Assembly: GCA_011032825.1 (NCBI GenBank)
Contig: JAADJZ010000016.1
Location: forward strand, 124,001-188,000
From: Massariosphaeria phaeospora
Taxonomy: Eukaryota; Ascomycota; Dothideomycetes; Pleosporales
Length of the DNA: 64,000 bases
Reading direction: 5' to 3'
Shown here: in pieces, positions 53,451 through 63,146 of the stretch
How positions within the stretch are numbered: position 1 is the first letter of the stretch
Layout of the letters: each line of letters starts with the position of its first letter
Translations under genes and position numbers: made by a program
The notes under the pieces: model-generated
What the model was told of the DNA's origin: nothing
What the model saw: the letters and a program-made list of their open reading frames with translations, nothing else
Databases searched by the model: none

Positions 53451-55085
53451 ATGGTGCATCTTAACGGGCATAATCGAATTCGCAGCGCAGAGGACTGGGC
53501 CAAAATGTACGAGGCCATACGCGTCCGAGCGCCTAGCGGGAGCTCCTCGAATCGCGACGTCACACCAGCCCACTTGACGGCCTCCACGCCAACGACCGCG
53601 CAAACTGCCTCCGACACCTCTGCCCTCTCCCACGACGACGACGAATACGACACCCTCGAAGACTCTGAAGATACCGAAAAGCTCGACAGAACCTCCGAAC
53701 ACGACCGCTGCGGCATCCTAGCCCACAGAATGGCCGCCGACTTTAGTGAGGGGCGTCTAGAGACGTTCGTCGGCAAGCCGCAGAAAGAGCTCCCAGGCAC
53801 GAAAGACGCCTACGTTTCGTATCAAGTAACGACAAAGGTTCGTACCTGTCCCCATAACTCTTATACAGGTCAAAGGAACCTTTGGCCAACATGTAGCGTA
53901 TAGTCCGACTTCCAGTCCTTCCAGCGCCCCGAGTTCACCGTCCGCCGCCGCTTCACAGATTTCGTCTTCCTCTGGAAACAGCTCTCGAAAGAGTACCCGC
54001 AATGCGCAGTGGCGCCGCTCCCCGACAAGCACAAGATGGAGTATGTGCGCGGCGACCGGTTCGGCCCGGACTTTACACATCGACGCGCGCATTCGCTGCA
54101 CCGCTTCCTCAAGCGTATAACGCTGCATCCGGTGCTTCGGCGCGCCATATTGCTCATAACGTTTCTCGAGAGCCCGGACTGGAACCAGCACATGAAGGGC
54201 AGGACTTCGCGGGCAACGAGCCAGTCTGACGGTCAGACCGCCGGCGGCGGCGGCTTCGTAGACGCAATCGCGGAAAGCTTCGTAAACACATTCACCAAGG
54301 TCCACAAGCCCGACAGGCGGTTTATCGAAGTCAACGACCGGGCTACAAAGCTGACAGAGGATCTTGCCAATGTTGAGAAGGTTACGGTCAGGGTTGCAAG
54401 GCGACAAGCCGATCTCGAGCAGGACTACGCGGACCTGGCAACGCAGTGCCAGAAGCTCATCGCACTAGAGCCCGGCGTCGAAGGCCCCCTGACTTCGTTC
54501 GCGTCCTCCGTCGCGACCACGTCCCAGGGCTTCCGGTCGATCAAGGAGCACACTGACCAGAACTACCTGACCAGTCTGCGCGACATGGACGCCTACATCC
54601 AAGCGCTCAAGAACCTGTTGCGCACGCGCGAAACCAAGCAGCTCGACTTCGAAGCGCTAACCGACTACTTGGCCAAGTCCGCCGCCGACCGCGACCACCT
54701 GGCCTCGTCGTCGGGCTCCGGCATCGGCGCCTCGGGCTTCCTGCGCTCCAAAGTCGAAGACTTCCGCGGCATCGACCACGAGCAGTCGCGGCGGCAGCGC
54801 CTGCGCAAACTCGAAGTCGAGATCGAGCGCCTGACGGGCGAGGTCGAGAACTCGAAGAAGGCGACCGAGAACTTCGACGAGCACACGGTCAAGGAGGTCT
54901 CGGATTTTGAGCGCATCAAATCCGTCGAGTTCAAGGACACGCTGGGCGATCTGGCGGATGCCCATGTCGACTTTTTTCAGGGCACTATTGAGACGTGGGA
55001 GAAGTTTCTTGAGGATATGCGCAAGGAGGACGAGGAGCGGAAGGCGGCGGCTACGGCAGCTGCAGGGGTGCCGTCATCATCATGA
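53451..55085 (+). CDS. SNX4: sorting nexin 4 (Snx4/Atg24), PX-BAR protein
   Basis: Two exons, 53451-53837 and 53904-55085, with a 66-bp intron, give 522 residues. The PX domain spans about 105-235: YVSYQVTTKSDFQSFQRPEF, RRRFTDFVFLWKQLSKEYPQ (the R-R-R/Y-x-D-F phosphoinositide-binding motif), and HSLHRFLKRITLHP. A BAR-type coiled-coil region starts near ESFVNTFTKVHKPDRRFIEV and runs through LTEDLANVEKVTVRVARRQA to the end. Snx4 acts in endosome-to-Golgi recycling and, as Atg24, in the Cvt pathway, pexophagy and mitophagy. The N-terminal ~100 residues are Ser/Thr/Asp-rich and variable in the family. The start is the first Met with a good context (ACTATGGTG). The start codon follows ADK2 by ~200 bp on the same strand. 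Confidence 0.92.
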
Positions 55086-56051
55086 GCGTGCTGAGCTTTC
55101 GTCGTGTTTCAAGACCGTTTACTTACTTCTTCGTGAGGGGTTGGTTGGAGGCTGCGCATTGCGGGTGTCGTATTGGCGCAGTTGGGCTTGCGCTTGGCGA
55201 CTGGCGCTGCTTAGTACCTAGGATGTGTACTCTGATATCTGAATGAATGCACCTAATTCCTGCGCTTGTTTGTAGTACTCTACATCACTCTGGTAGCAAA
55301 TAACGCCTCCCAGTGACACAAAAAAAGGTTTTCACGGCAAGCAGCCCGTGGCAACTCCCCGCCCGTTGCACTTCCCCTGTCCTGTATTTGCGGCGGGCAG
55401 GGACACACCCACGTGGCGACAATGATCCGATCTTACATCGATCTAGGAAACAGCAAGAGCCTGCATGCCCTCGCACCATCCATCTCTGGAAACAGTTCGC
55501 AGGAGCGCCCAGTTCAGCAAAATCGGAAGGCGTTCTCCTAGTATCTCACGCATGGTGGAGACAAAGGTTCAAATATACTATTCATGCATTGGCCGGCTGC
55601 TCTATAACTAAGAAAAGAAACCATTATCGTGATCATAAACACGCCTAGCCATAGAAATGGTATCCCATCGCGTAAGCATGTCGTGATAACCAGATAACCC
55701 CGCAGCAGCTCCTCCAAGTACAGAGTAGCCGATGGAGTCAAGGAAAGGAACAGTAGATTGCAAAGGAAAACACACACGCGGCAAACTAAACGTCCGCCGC
55801 ACTTTTCTATCATTGCAGAAGACGATCTTTTTGCACACGTGAATCGACAACGCCGAGATGCTACCAACTCGACCACTGCCTCGTCTTGCCTCGAGCTGCT
55901 TTTGGTTTTGGTGAAGTTGAACGATGGAGCGCCGTCTGGCCAAGCAGACGAGCTCGATATTAGGAAACAACCAACTCTTATACCAATATGCTACCAAACG
56001 GGTTCGGCAGGGGAAAGAGTTGGGTGTTCGGGCGCAGAGAAGGAACACTTC
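55086..56051. other. convergent intergenic region (3' UTRs of SNX4 and eIF4A)
   Basis: No gene is seen. The right part is probably the long 3' UTR of the eIF4A gene, whose last coding exon is only 11 nt. Confidence 0.5.
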
Positions 56052-57449
56052 TTAGATGAGGTCTATAAATACGGTTAGCACTCAGGCCCAAGAGAACAGC
56101 AACTGATTGGAACTTACCAGCCACGTTCATGGGCATTTCCTCGATTTGTGTGCTGTAGAACTGCTCGATTTCGCGCATCATGCGGACATCATCAGCAGTT
56201 ACGAAGTTGATGGCGACACCCTTACGTCCGAAACGGCCACCACGACCGATACGATGGATGTAGTTCTCGCGGTTGGCGGGCAAGTCGTAGTTGATGACCA
56301 GGGACACTTGTTGAACGTCGATACCACGGGCAAGGAGATCCGTGGCGATCAGGACACGAGACGAGCCGGATCTGAACTCCTTCATGATGACATCACGCTG
56401 GCTCTGGTCCATGTCGCCGTGCATGGCGGAGACAGTGAAGTCACGGGCAGTGAGCTTGTCGGTGAGCCAGTCGACCTTCCTGCGGGTGTTGCAGAAGATG
56501 ACAGCCTGGGTGATGGTGACGGTCTCGTACAAGTCGGAAAGCGTGTCCAGCTTCCAGTCCTCCTTCTCGACAGCAATGTAAAATTGCTTGATACCTTCGA
56601 GAGTGAGTTCGTCCTTCTTGACAAGGATACGGACGGGGTCTCGCATGAACTTGGTGGTGACCTCGAGCACATCCTGGGGCATGGTGGCGGACAGAAGAAC
56701 GACCTGGGTGGACTGGGGCAACAGCTGGAAGATGTCGTAGATCTGCTCGGTGAAACCACGGGACAACATCTCGTCGGCCTCGTCGAGGACGAACATCTTC
56801 ATGTGGTCAGTCCTCAGGACACGGCGCTGGATCATGTCCTGGACACGTCCGGGCGTGCCAACAACGACCTGCGGTCCATCTTGCAGAGCCTTCATATCGT
56901 CACGAACACTGGTACCGCCAATGCAGGCGTGGCACTCGATGTTCATGAAGTCACCAATGGCGACCACAACCTTCTGGATCTGCTGGGCAAGCTCACGGGT
57001 GGGCGCGAGAATGAGTGCCTGGCAGGCCTTGACGTTGTGGTCCAGCTTCTGGAGGACGGAGATGGAGAAGGTGGCCGTTTTACCGGTACCTGACTGGGCC
57101 TGCGCGATCACATCATGGCCTGGCGTTGTGCGTTAGCCCTCTGTGGCGCTGCTGGATGGCGGCCGACTTACCCTTGATGACGGGCATGATAGCGCGCTGC
57201 TGGATGGCGGAGGGGCGCTCGAAACCGTAGGCGTACACTCCGCGAAGGAGCTCCGCCTTGAGGTTCATCGAGTCGAATGAGTCGGTCGTCTCATCGTAGT
57301 TGGACTCGATCTGGCCTGCACAAAGTTAGCCCGGGCACTGGGACATGGTGGGGCGCACAGGCAGCCACCGCAGAGCTGATGTGGCAGCCGCCGGAAAACG
57401 CAGAGAGAGACTCACCCTCGGCAACATCCTCAAGACCTTTTTCAGCCAT
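56052..57449 (-). CDS. TIF1: translation initiation factor eIF4A (DEAD-box helicase)
   Basis: Four exons, 57416-57449, 57172-57315, 56118-57119 and 56052-56062, give 396 residues. The last exon is an 11-nt microexon supplying the end of MPMNVADLI. DEAD-box motifs in order: the Q-motif region ([19 protein letters not shown]), [11 protein letters not shown], Ia PTRELAQQ, Ib TPGR, II DEAD, III SAT, then IV/V with [20 protein letters not shown], and [15 protein letters not shown]. The whole protein is the compact two-RecA helicase, with none of the extensions of other DEAD-box paralogues. eIF4A unwinds mRNA leaders within eIF4F during 43S recruitment. Reading the last intron through gives a different tail ([12 protein letters not shown]..), so unspliced models would misreport the C-terminus. 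The start codon is 467 bp from the divergent JmjC gene. Confidence 0.96.
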
Positions 57450-57916
57450 GATTGGGGGGTTAGGAAGCGACGACTACAAGCGCTGCGCTGTAGTCGAACG
57501 AAAAGCTCGTGGCGGGGTTGAGAGCGGAGGGGATCCTCGGGATACCGCCGCTGCAGTCGAAAGTAGCGTGGGGAACAGTAGATACCAGATCCTCTGTAAG
57601 AGAATCGAAGGGTATCTAGGGTGTGGGTTTCAGTGCTGTATTGGTGGTGGTGCAGTTGAAGGTGGTGGAGGAGCAGAGGTGGGAGGCCGACGTTATAAGA
57701 GAAAAATTCTAGCGAAGATTTGGCGCTAGCGCCCACGACCCAGGCCTTCACTTCGCGGCAGGGTGCTGAGGCAAACCTACTGGGAACCCCGTTCGCCTTC
57801 ACTCGCCGAGTCATAGTTTACAGTCATTCCTCTACCGCTTCTCCGTTTGCGTGGTGCCACGGCCCGTGGCTCTGCTTTTTCTGCTGCCACAGCTTTATTC
57901 CTGAAGCTGCGTCGAC
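57450..57916. other. divergent promoter, eIF4A / JmjC
   Basis: 467 bp between two divergent start codons. No TATAAA box stands out. The region is GC-rich with a purine-rich block (GGTGGTGGTGCAG to GTGGAGGAGCAG) around 57645-57680. Confidence 0.45.
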
Positions 57917-59693
57917 ATGGCGCCCGGCATTGTCGACTCAGGCCTCGCCGCCCCTCCTGCCGAATCACAGCCCTCCAAAAAGATCAAATTATCACCAGCG
58001 GCAAATCCTCCTTATGCCGACGCAGCAGATGTGGCGACTGCGATACCTACTCATCCGCTACACATCCGACCAGCGGGCAACGCATGGACGGCATCCGAGA
58101 ACATCAAGTCCCATGGTGGCTCGTTCGCAACGCTGCCTGACGAGCTTCTGAATCATGTCTTTGAGTCATTCGACGCTGACACTCTGGTCCGGTTGGGAAG
58201 CACGTGCCGAGCGCTGTATGCCTTCACTCGCCTAGATGAGCTTTGGAGGGCCTTGTTTGTTGAGTAAGTACCCGGCATGCCGTACTCCGGTTGTATCTTT
58301 CGCTCTCCGATTATCTCGGATCATGTTTCATCGTTGTCTAGTGAGCCAGAACTTCAAATGCATCTGTGTAGACTGTGTTTAATTTGGTATATATCCAAAG
58401 TTGACCAGCTACGGGGTTATGCTTGGTAGCAGCCGCCTGATGAGTCTTTCATTTCAGTTACACAGCCTGCATCGTGTGACTCATTGTTTCCATGCGTTCA
58501 AGCTAGCAATCCTTCGTTCTGACTGACCAGCAATCAGCTCACCTCCAGCGGACTTTGTGTGGCGCGGCACCTGGCGCTCAACATACCTTGGAATTCCCAA
58601 AGAGCGAGTCACTGCAATATCCTGCAGGAACCTTTTCTCAGATGTGCTCTACCGACCATTCCAGTGCGCTGAGACGCCTTTAGAGCCGTTTACCACTAGT
58701 ATACCTGCTGCAAATGCCATTCAGCGGCTTTCCAACCTCATGTATGAGGAGTACGCGTCAAAATGGACGGACACGCCTTTCATTCTCACTTCGCCAGTAA
58801 AGGAATGGCCCGTATACGGGAAATGGACGCCTCAGTATCTCATGCAGAAGTACCCCGACATCAAATTCAGGGCAGAAGCAGTAGATTGGCCGATGGCAAA
58901 GTACATGGACTACTTGTCAAATAGCAGTGACGAGAGTCCCCTATATCTCTTCGATCGAGCATTCGTCGAGAAAACAGGTATTTGGACTGTTCACGATGAT
59001 CCAGACGCAGCATACTGGTCTCCGGATTGTTTCGGAGAGGACCTGTTCAGCGTACTAGGCGAGCAGCGTCCAGATTGCCGCTGGATGATCATGGGCCCGA
59101 AGCGTAGCGGCAGCACCTTCCATAAAGACCCCAACGCCACCAGCGCCTGGAATGCTGTATTAACAGGCTCAAAGTACTGGCTGATGTTCCCATCTCCACC
59201 CCCAGGGGTTATACTGTCCGAGGACCAGTCCGAAATCACGGCCCCACTATCCATTGCAGAATATCTTCTCACCTTCCACTCGCTTGCCCGCCAGACACCC
59301 GGCTGCCGGGAAGGCATTTGTTACGCTGGCGAGGTCATCCATGTGCCGTCCGGCTGGTTCCATCTAGTCCTCAATCTCGAAGATAGCTTAGCCTTGACAC
59401 AGAATTTCGTTCCAACGAAGAAACTCGCAGACGTGCTAGGTTTCCTCAGGGACCAGCGTGATCAAGTCAGCGGGTTCAAACAAGAAGTGTGCGATCAAGC
59501 GTATGAACTTTTTGTGGAGAAGCTGCGCAAAGAGCATTCAGAGATTCTGGAAGAGGGGTTGAAGGAACTAGAGAAGAATGATAAGAAGGGGAGAGGCAAA
59601 TGGGAAGAACTTACAAAGGCGGACGAAGACAAGGCGAGCGGAGGCTTCAGCTTTGGTTTTGGCGGAGATGATGATGATGCAGAGATCCCATGA
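57917..59693 (+). CDS. F-box and JmjC domain protein (2-oxoglutarate oxygenase fold)
   Basis: Two exons, 57917-58263 and 58538-59693, give 500 residues. The intron is 274 bp, the longest coding intron found here, but the donor GTAAGT, the acceptor CAATCAG and the joined protein (LWRALFVDSPPADFVWRGTW) support it. An F-box is at about 73-115 (LPDELLNHVFESFDADTLVR then CRALYAFTRLDELW). The JmjC cupin follows: WMIMGPKRSGSTFHKDPN carries the H-x-D iron ligands, TSAWNAVLTGSKYWLMFPS has the Thr/Lys cosubstrate region, and GEVIHVPSGWFHLVLNLEDS supplies the distal His. All three iron ligands are present, so it is predicted active as an Fe(II)/2-oxoglutarate hydroxylase or demethylase. It resembles the JMJD6-like group. 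F-box coupling suggests an SCF-linked role, which is inference. An acidic Gly/Phe-rich tail ends the protein. Confidence 0.88.
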
Positions 59694-59998
59694 ATCTTGG
59701 TATATTATGGTCGTTTCCATAGCGCTTAAATTGGAAGCTCCATCAAGGCTTGTCACGACTGCAGACTTGAACCAAATTGCGCAAAGTAATCGTGGAATCC
59801 TGCAACACCGCATGTCTAACCATTCAAAACATGGCAATGGCATGTAATTGACCTACTAATCTACAGTATCGCATATCCTATCATTTGAATATTTGGTTTG
59901 GTATAGGGGTTTAAACATGGCCAAGCCCGGCACTCCTTTGCCTCGGCCTCGGCCGTAACAGCAACCCCTCCATAACTCATGATCAGCAAGACGCCAAC
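59694..59998. other. intergenic region
   Basis: 305 bp between the JmjC and Nudix genes on the same strand. No gene is seen. Confidence 0.55.
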
Positions 59999-61181
59999 AT
60001 GATGGCTGCCCCGAAGCAGCACCCCTACGCCGACGATGCTCTCACAAGCCTCCGCAGTAAGTCTCCATCGTCTTATGCTCTGGGATGTTCGGGTAATTAA
60101 TTGGGTTGCAGCAAGCTCTTGCTCGCCTTCGCGCCTACACCCCACCTCCGACGCAATGGTATAACTGCCCTTTAACACGACGCGCCGCCGTCCTGATACT
60201 CTTATTCCCGGATCGCCATGGGGAGCTCAAAGTCGTGCTCACGATGCGCGCGAGCACCTTAAGAAGCTATGCGGGACAGGTAGCGCTGCCGGGAGGTACG
60301 AACACGTTTCTCTCAGAGGAGGATTCTGGCAAGGAGTACCTGTTGGCTCATTAGAGACAGGGAAGGCAGACCGCACAAACGAAAGCCCCTGGGATACCGC
60401 CCGAAGAGAGGCCTACGAGGAAATCGGACTCCCCACCACCGACGCCAAATTGCCCCCGGGCTTCCGCGTAGAACACCTCTGCGAAATGCCTGTGAATCTC
60501 GCCAAGACCGAGCTCGGTGTACGGCCATGTGTAGCCTTCCTATGTCCCTCCGCACCATCCTCCTCTCCGTCGAGCAGCACCGAGACAGACAAGAATAGTC
60601 CCGCCTCTCCCGCCGACGTCGAAGAGACAATAATCCCACGCCTCGATCCCAAGGAAGTCGCCGCCGTCTTCACCGCCCCCTTCCACAATTTCCTACGCAA
60701 GACCTGGGACTCCTCGCGCGGCACTACCGGCCCCGTACAAAAAGACGGCCGGCCGGAGAAATGGTATCGCGGCAGCTGGGTCGACTGGAACGAGTCACGC
60801 TGGCGCATGCATAACTTCTACGTGCCACGACCACCCTCCTCGCCCTCGCAACTGCGCACAAATGCCTCGCAAAGCCGAAACCCCAGTACACCCGCGTCTC
60901 CATCGGACAAGCCGCTGCCGGCACCGCAAGGCGACGATCCGCGTCCTGAACCCGCGGCTTTCGATGATTTGTCCGCCTTCCGGGTTTTCGGCATGACGGC
61001 GCGGATCCTAGTAGACGCGGCGCGGGTCGCGTACGGGGAGGAGCCCGAGTTCGAGCATAATAGTAACTACGGGGATGAGGACATGATAGGGAAGTTGCTA
61101 ACCATGGGGCGGTTGAGTGAGGTGAGGGCCAAGGGGGAAGTGTTGACGAATGAGGTTCTGAAGGAGGCTAGTAAGATGTAG
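59999..61181 (+). CDS. PCD1: Nudix hydrolase, CoA diphosphatase (Pcd1-like)
   Basis: Three exons, 59999-60056, 60116-60295 and 60361-61181, with introns of 59 and 65 bp, give 352 residues. The Nudix box is split by intron 2: YAGQVALPGG is joined to GKADRTNESPWDTAREAYEE and IGL, giving the R-E-x-x-E-E core. The N-terminal helix (ALTSLRTLARLRAY) and the PRRAAVLILLF-type strand match the peroxisomal coenzyme A pyrophosphatase family (yeast Pcd1, mammalian NUDT7/8), which cleaves CoA and oxidised CoA to 4'-phosphopantetheine. A long insertion with low-complexity Ser/Pro segments separates the Nudix core from the C-terminal FRVFGMTARILVDAARVAYG. The acceptor of intron 1 was placed at CAAG, 4 nt after a CAG, because only this keeps the family frame. 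No C-terminal SKL; the last residues are ASKM. Confidence 0.87.
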
Positions 61182-61999
61182 AAGTTTATATGGGGATGTG
61201 TGTGTAGGCGCACAATCTTTTGGGGTTGTGATGGATATACTGGGGTGGCGCATTTGCATTGTTACTGGTGTGGCTCGAAGTAAGTTGAGCATATTGGACT
61301 AGGTACCCAATATAGAAGAAATAAACTCTTTACATTCATCAAAAGAGAGTTTTGTTTGACGTAGCTACTACAACTGTGAGTTATCATCCCTTTGCTTCTG
61401 GACTCTAGAATCTCAATGCCTAGCTTACAAGCAAGAACTCGGTAGCATATCGCGTAAGTAGTAGCCTGGAGTGTGTTATGGATGGTACGTGATGGTATGG
61501 AGAACAAAAGAGCGAGGGAAAATATTGGACCAAGGTGTGGTGTGACTGGTTACGAGACATCGAGAAACAGCGAAGCGCGTCGACGACCGATCCAAGTGCC
61601 CCCGGTTCGCTACGAGAAGGACGGCTCAGTGGGAGCATGAACCTCTTCCAGCTTGTAGCTTATGTTCCATTCTCTTCGGAGGGCTTCCTCCCGGTTTCGC
61701 CGTAGGTCCATCGTCCACTCGCCAATAGACGTCTCCACAAACTAACCGAACGTGTAGACAGACTCGATCGTCGTCTAAGAGGGGGTTTCTTATGTGGTTG
61801 GGTGGTAGGAGTCTCGTTCGGCGCTTGAAAGTCGGCAGGATAGGGACTTTGCGTTGACACTTGATAATGGTGAGCGAGAACCCTAAAATTTACTGTACGT
61901 AGTGGCACGGCTCACAAGATCATCAACATGTACCCTAATTCACCGACTCCCGTTCTTCAAATATGGGTACTCTCCTCACTCCCGAAGATTTCTCCAGGT
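61182..61999. other. intergenic region
   Basis: 3' flank of PCD1. No gene is seen. A minus-strand frame at 61660-61908 is Arg/Ser/Thr-rich and unsupported. Confidence 0.5.
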
Positions 62000-62107
62000 G
62001 TCGAACACCTCATCATTGACTTCGCCCAACCAGGTGCTGGATGGAAGAGAAAGATCAGTTATCTGCTTCCCAAACTTCACCCTCTTACTTACAATGACCA
62101 GCCGGTC
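62000..62107 (+). pseudogene. decayed fragment of a Mex67-like LRR C-terminus, copy 1
   Basis: The + strand reads VEHLIIDFAQPGAGWKRKIS, then LLPKLHPLTYNDQPV. This aligns with LEHLIIGFSKEEAGWEEDVV, then WFPKLKFLNQQPV, of the Mex67-like gene at the right edge, on the opposite strand. Identity is confined to this ~36-residue part (E-H-L-I-I, A-G-W, P-K-L, Q-P-V). Upstream and downstream sequence in the same 155-codon frame (61928-62395) is unrelated low-complexity. I read it as a fossil fragment, not a working gene. Confidence 0.55.
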
Positions 62108-62355
62108 CCATCTGACGGCAGTACTTCGTACCCAGATCTTCACATCCTCCACTGCCACCAGCTGGCTCACCGCCCCAAACCGCCCCGACCATCAAACAAT
62201 GAAGCTATCACGCAGCCTGTCAACAACGACGCCACCACCATCTACATTCTGCAGGAGACCAAGCCCGTTCCCCAAGTTGCGATACTCATCCAGCAGCCTG
62301 TTGGCACCAGGATGGGTGTGAGTACGGAGGAATTCTGTCCGGGAGATGGGTATGA

Positions 62356-62523
62356 AAAGATGTCAAGCCGTTTAAGTCAAGATTCCGCGGGTTAGAGCAC
62401 CTCATCGTCAAAAAATTAGTCAGGAGGAGATCGTTAGTTAGTACCCCAGTTCGAAGTTCTTGAACCAGCAGACCATTCGGGGGCATCGGGCAGTAGAGCA
62501 GGAGGATATGTATGAAGCTGTAG
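62356..62523 (+). pseudogene. decayed fragment of a Mex67-like LRR C-terminus, copy 2
   Basis: The first frame reads KDVKPFKSRFRGLEHLIV, matching KDVKKFKLRFSSLEHLII of the gene at the right edge. After a frameshift and a small deletion, a second frame reads SQEEIVS, a TAG stop where the gene has Trp, then YPSSKFLNQQT (the gene has FPKLKFLNQQP). The stop at 62521-62523 lines up with the gene's own stop. DNA similarity continues through both frames, so this is a disrupted copy on the strand opposite to the gene. Confidence 0.68.
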
Positions 62524-63146
62524 GGTAGGAAACGGGGAAGTCGGAACAGGGGAGTGGGAATTGGAGGAGGAACAATACTATTGCATAAGATGTGCGAGCG
62601 ACCTTTATGTATCTAAATGGTGTTATGATCATGCATTAAGAGAATTCACGTACCTGGCTGTAGCAGCCACGCTGAAAAATGTCGACGTTGGATGATGAAA
62701 AAGAGAACGACTCAGCGCACGCGGGATAACGAACGATAATCTACAATAGAGTCAATCTTAGACTTTCGGCAATCCTCATGACAGCAGAGGAGGTTTGAGA
62801 AGAAGTAAATAGTTTAACCGTTATCTTCACAACGCCCTGTTGTATCCAGTAGACTAAGTAATGTTGAACCAGGGCTTACAGTGGTAGGGGGGAATCAGAA
62901 TCTACTACACAGTCTGGAGCATTGACGCCTTACGGTATGAGGGGAGAGTTACAGCAATCATTTTGGAACAGGTATCCAAGATAGAAGACAATTCTGTTCG
63001 ATCATCAAACAGTGACATTGTTCACCGTGGCTAAATACAGCAAGGGTTGACAGGTACATAACTCCTTCCAATGCATGATCATGAGATACAGCTAACGTCC
63101 AAAAGCACCCTCCATGTCCCAGGTATAACTCTCATAACTCCTCTCC
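62524..63146. other. intergenic region
   Basis: 3' flank of the Mex67-like gene. No gene is seen. In particular, I could not find an NTF2-like or UBA coding segment following its stop on the minus strand. Confidence 0.5.

Noticed and set aside
56107..57093. 328-codon frame antisense to eIF4A
   Set aside because: It mirrors the strongly biased codons of eIF4A. It has no domain, and eIF4A is certain.
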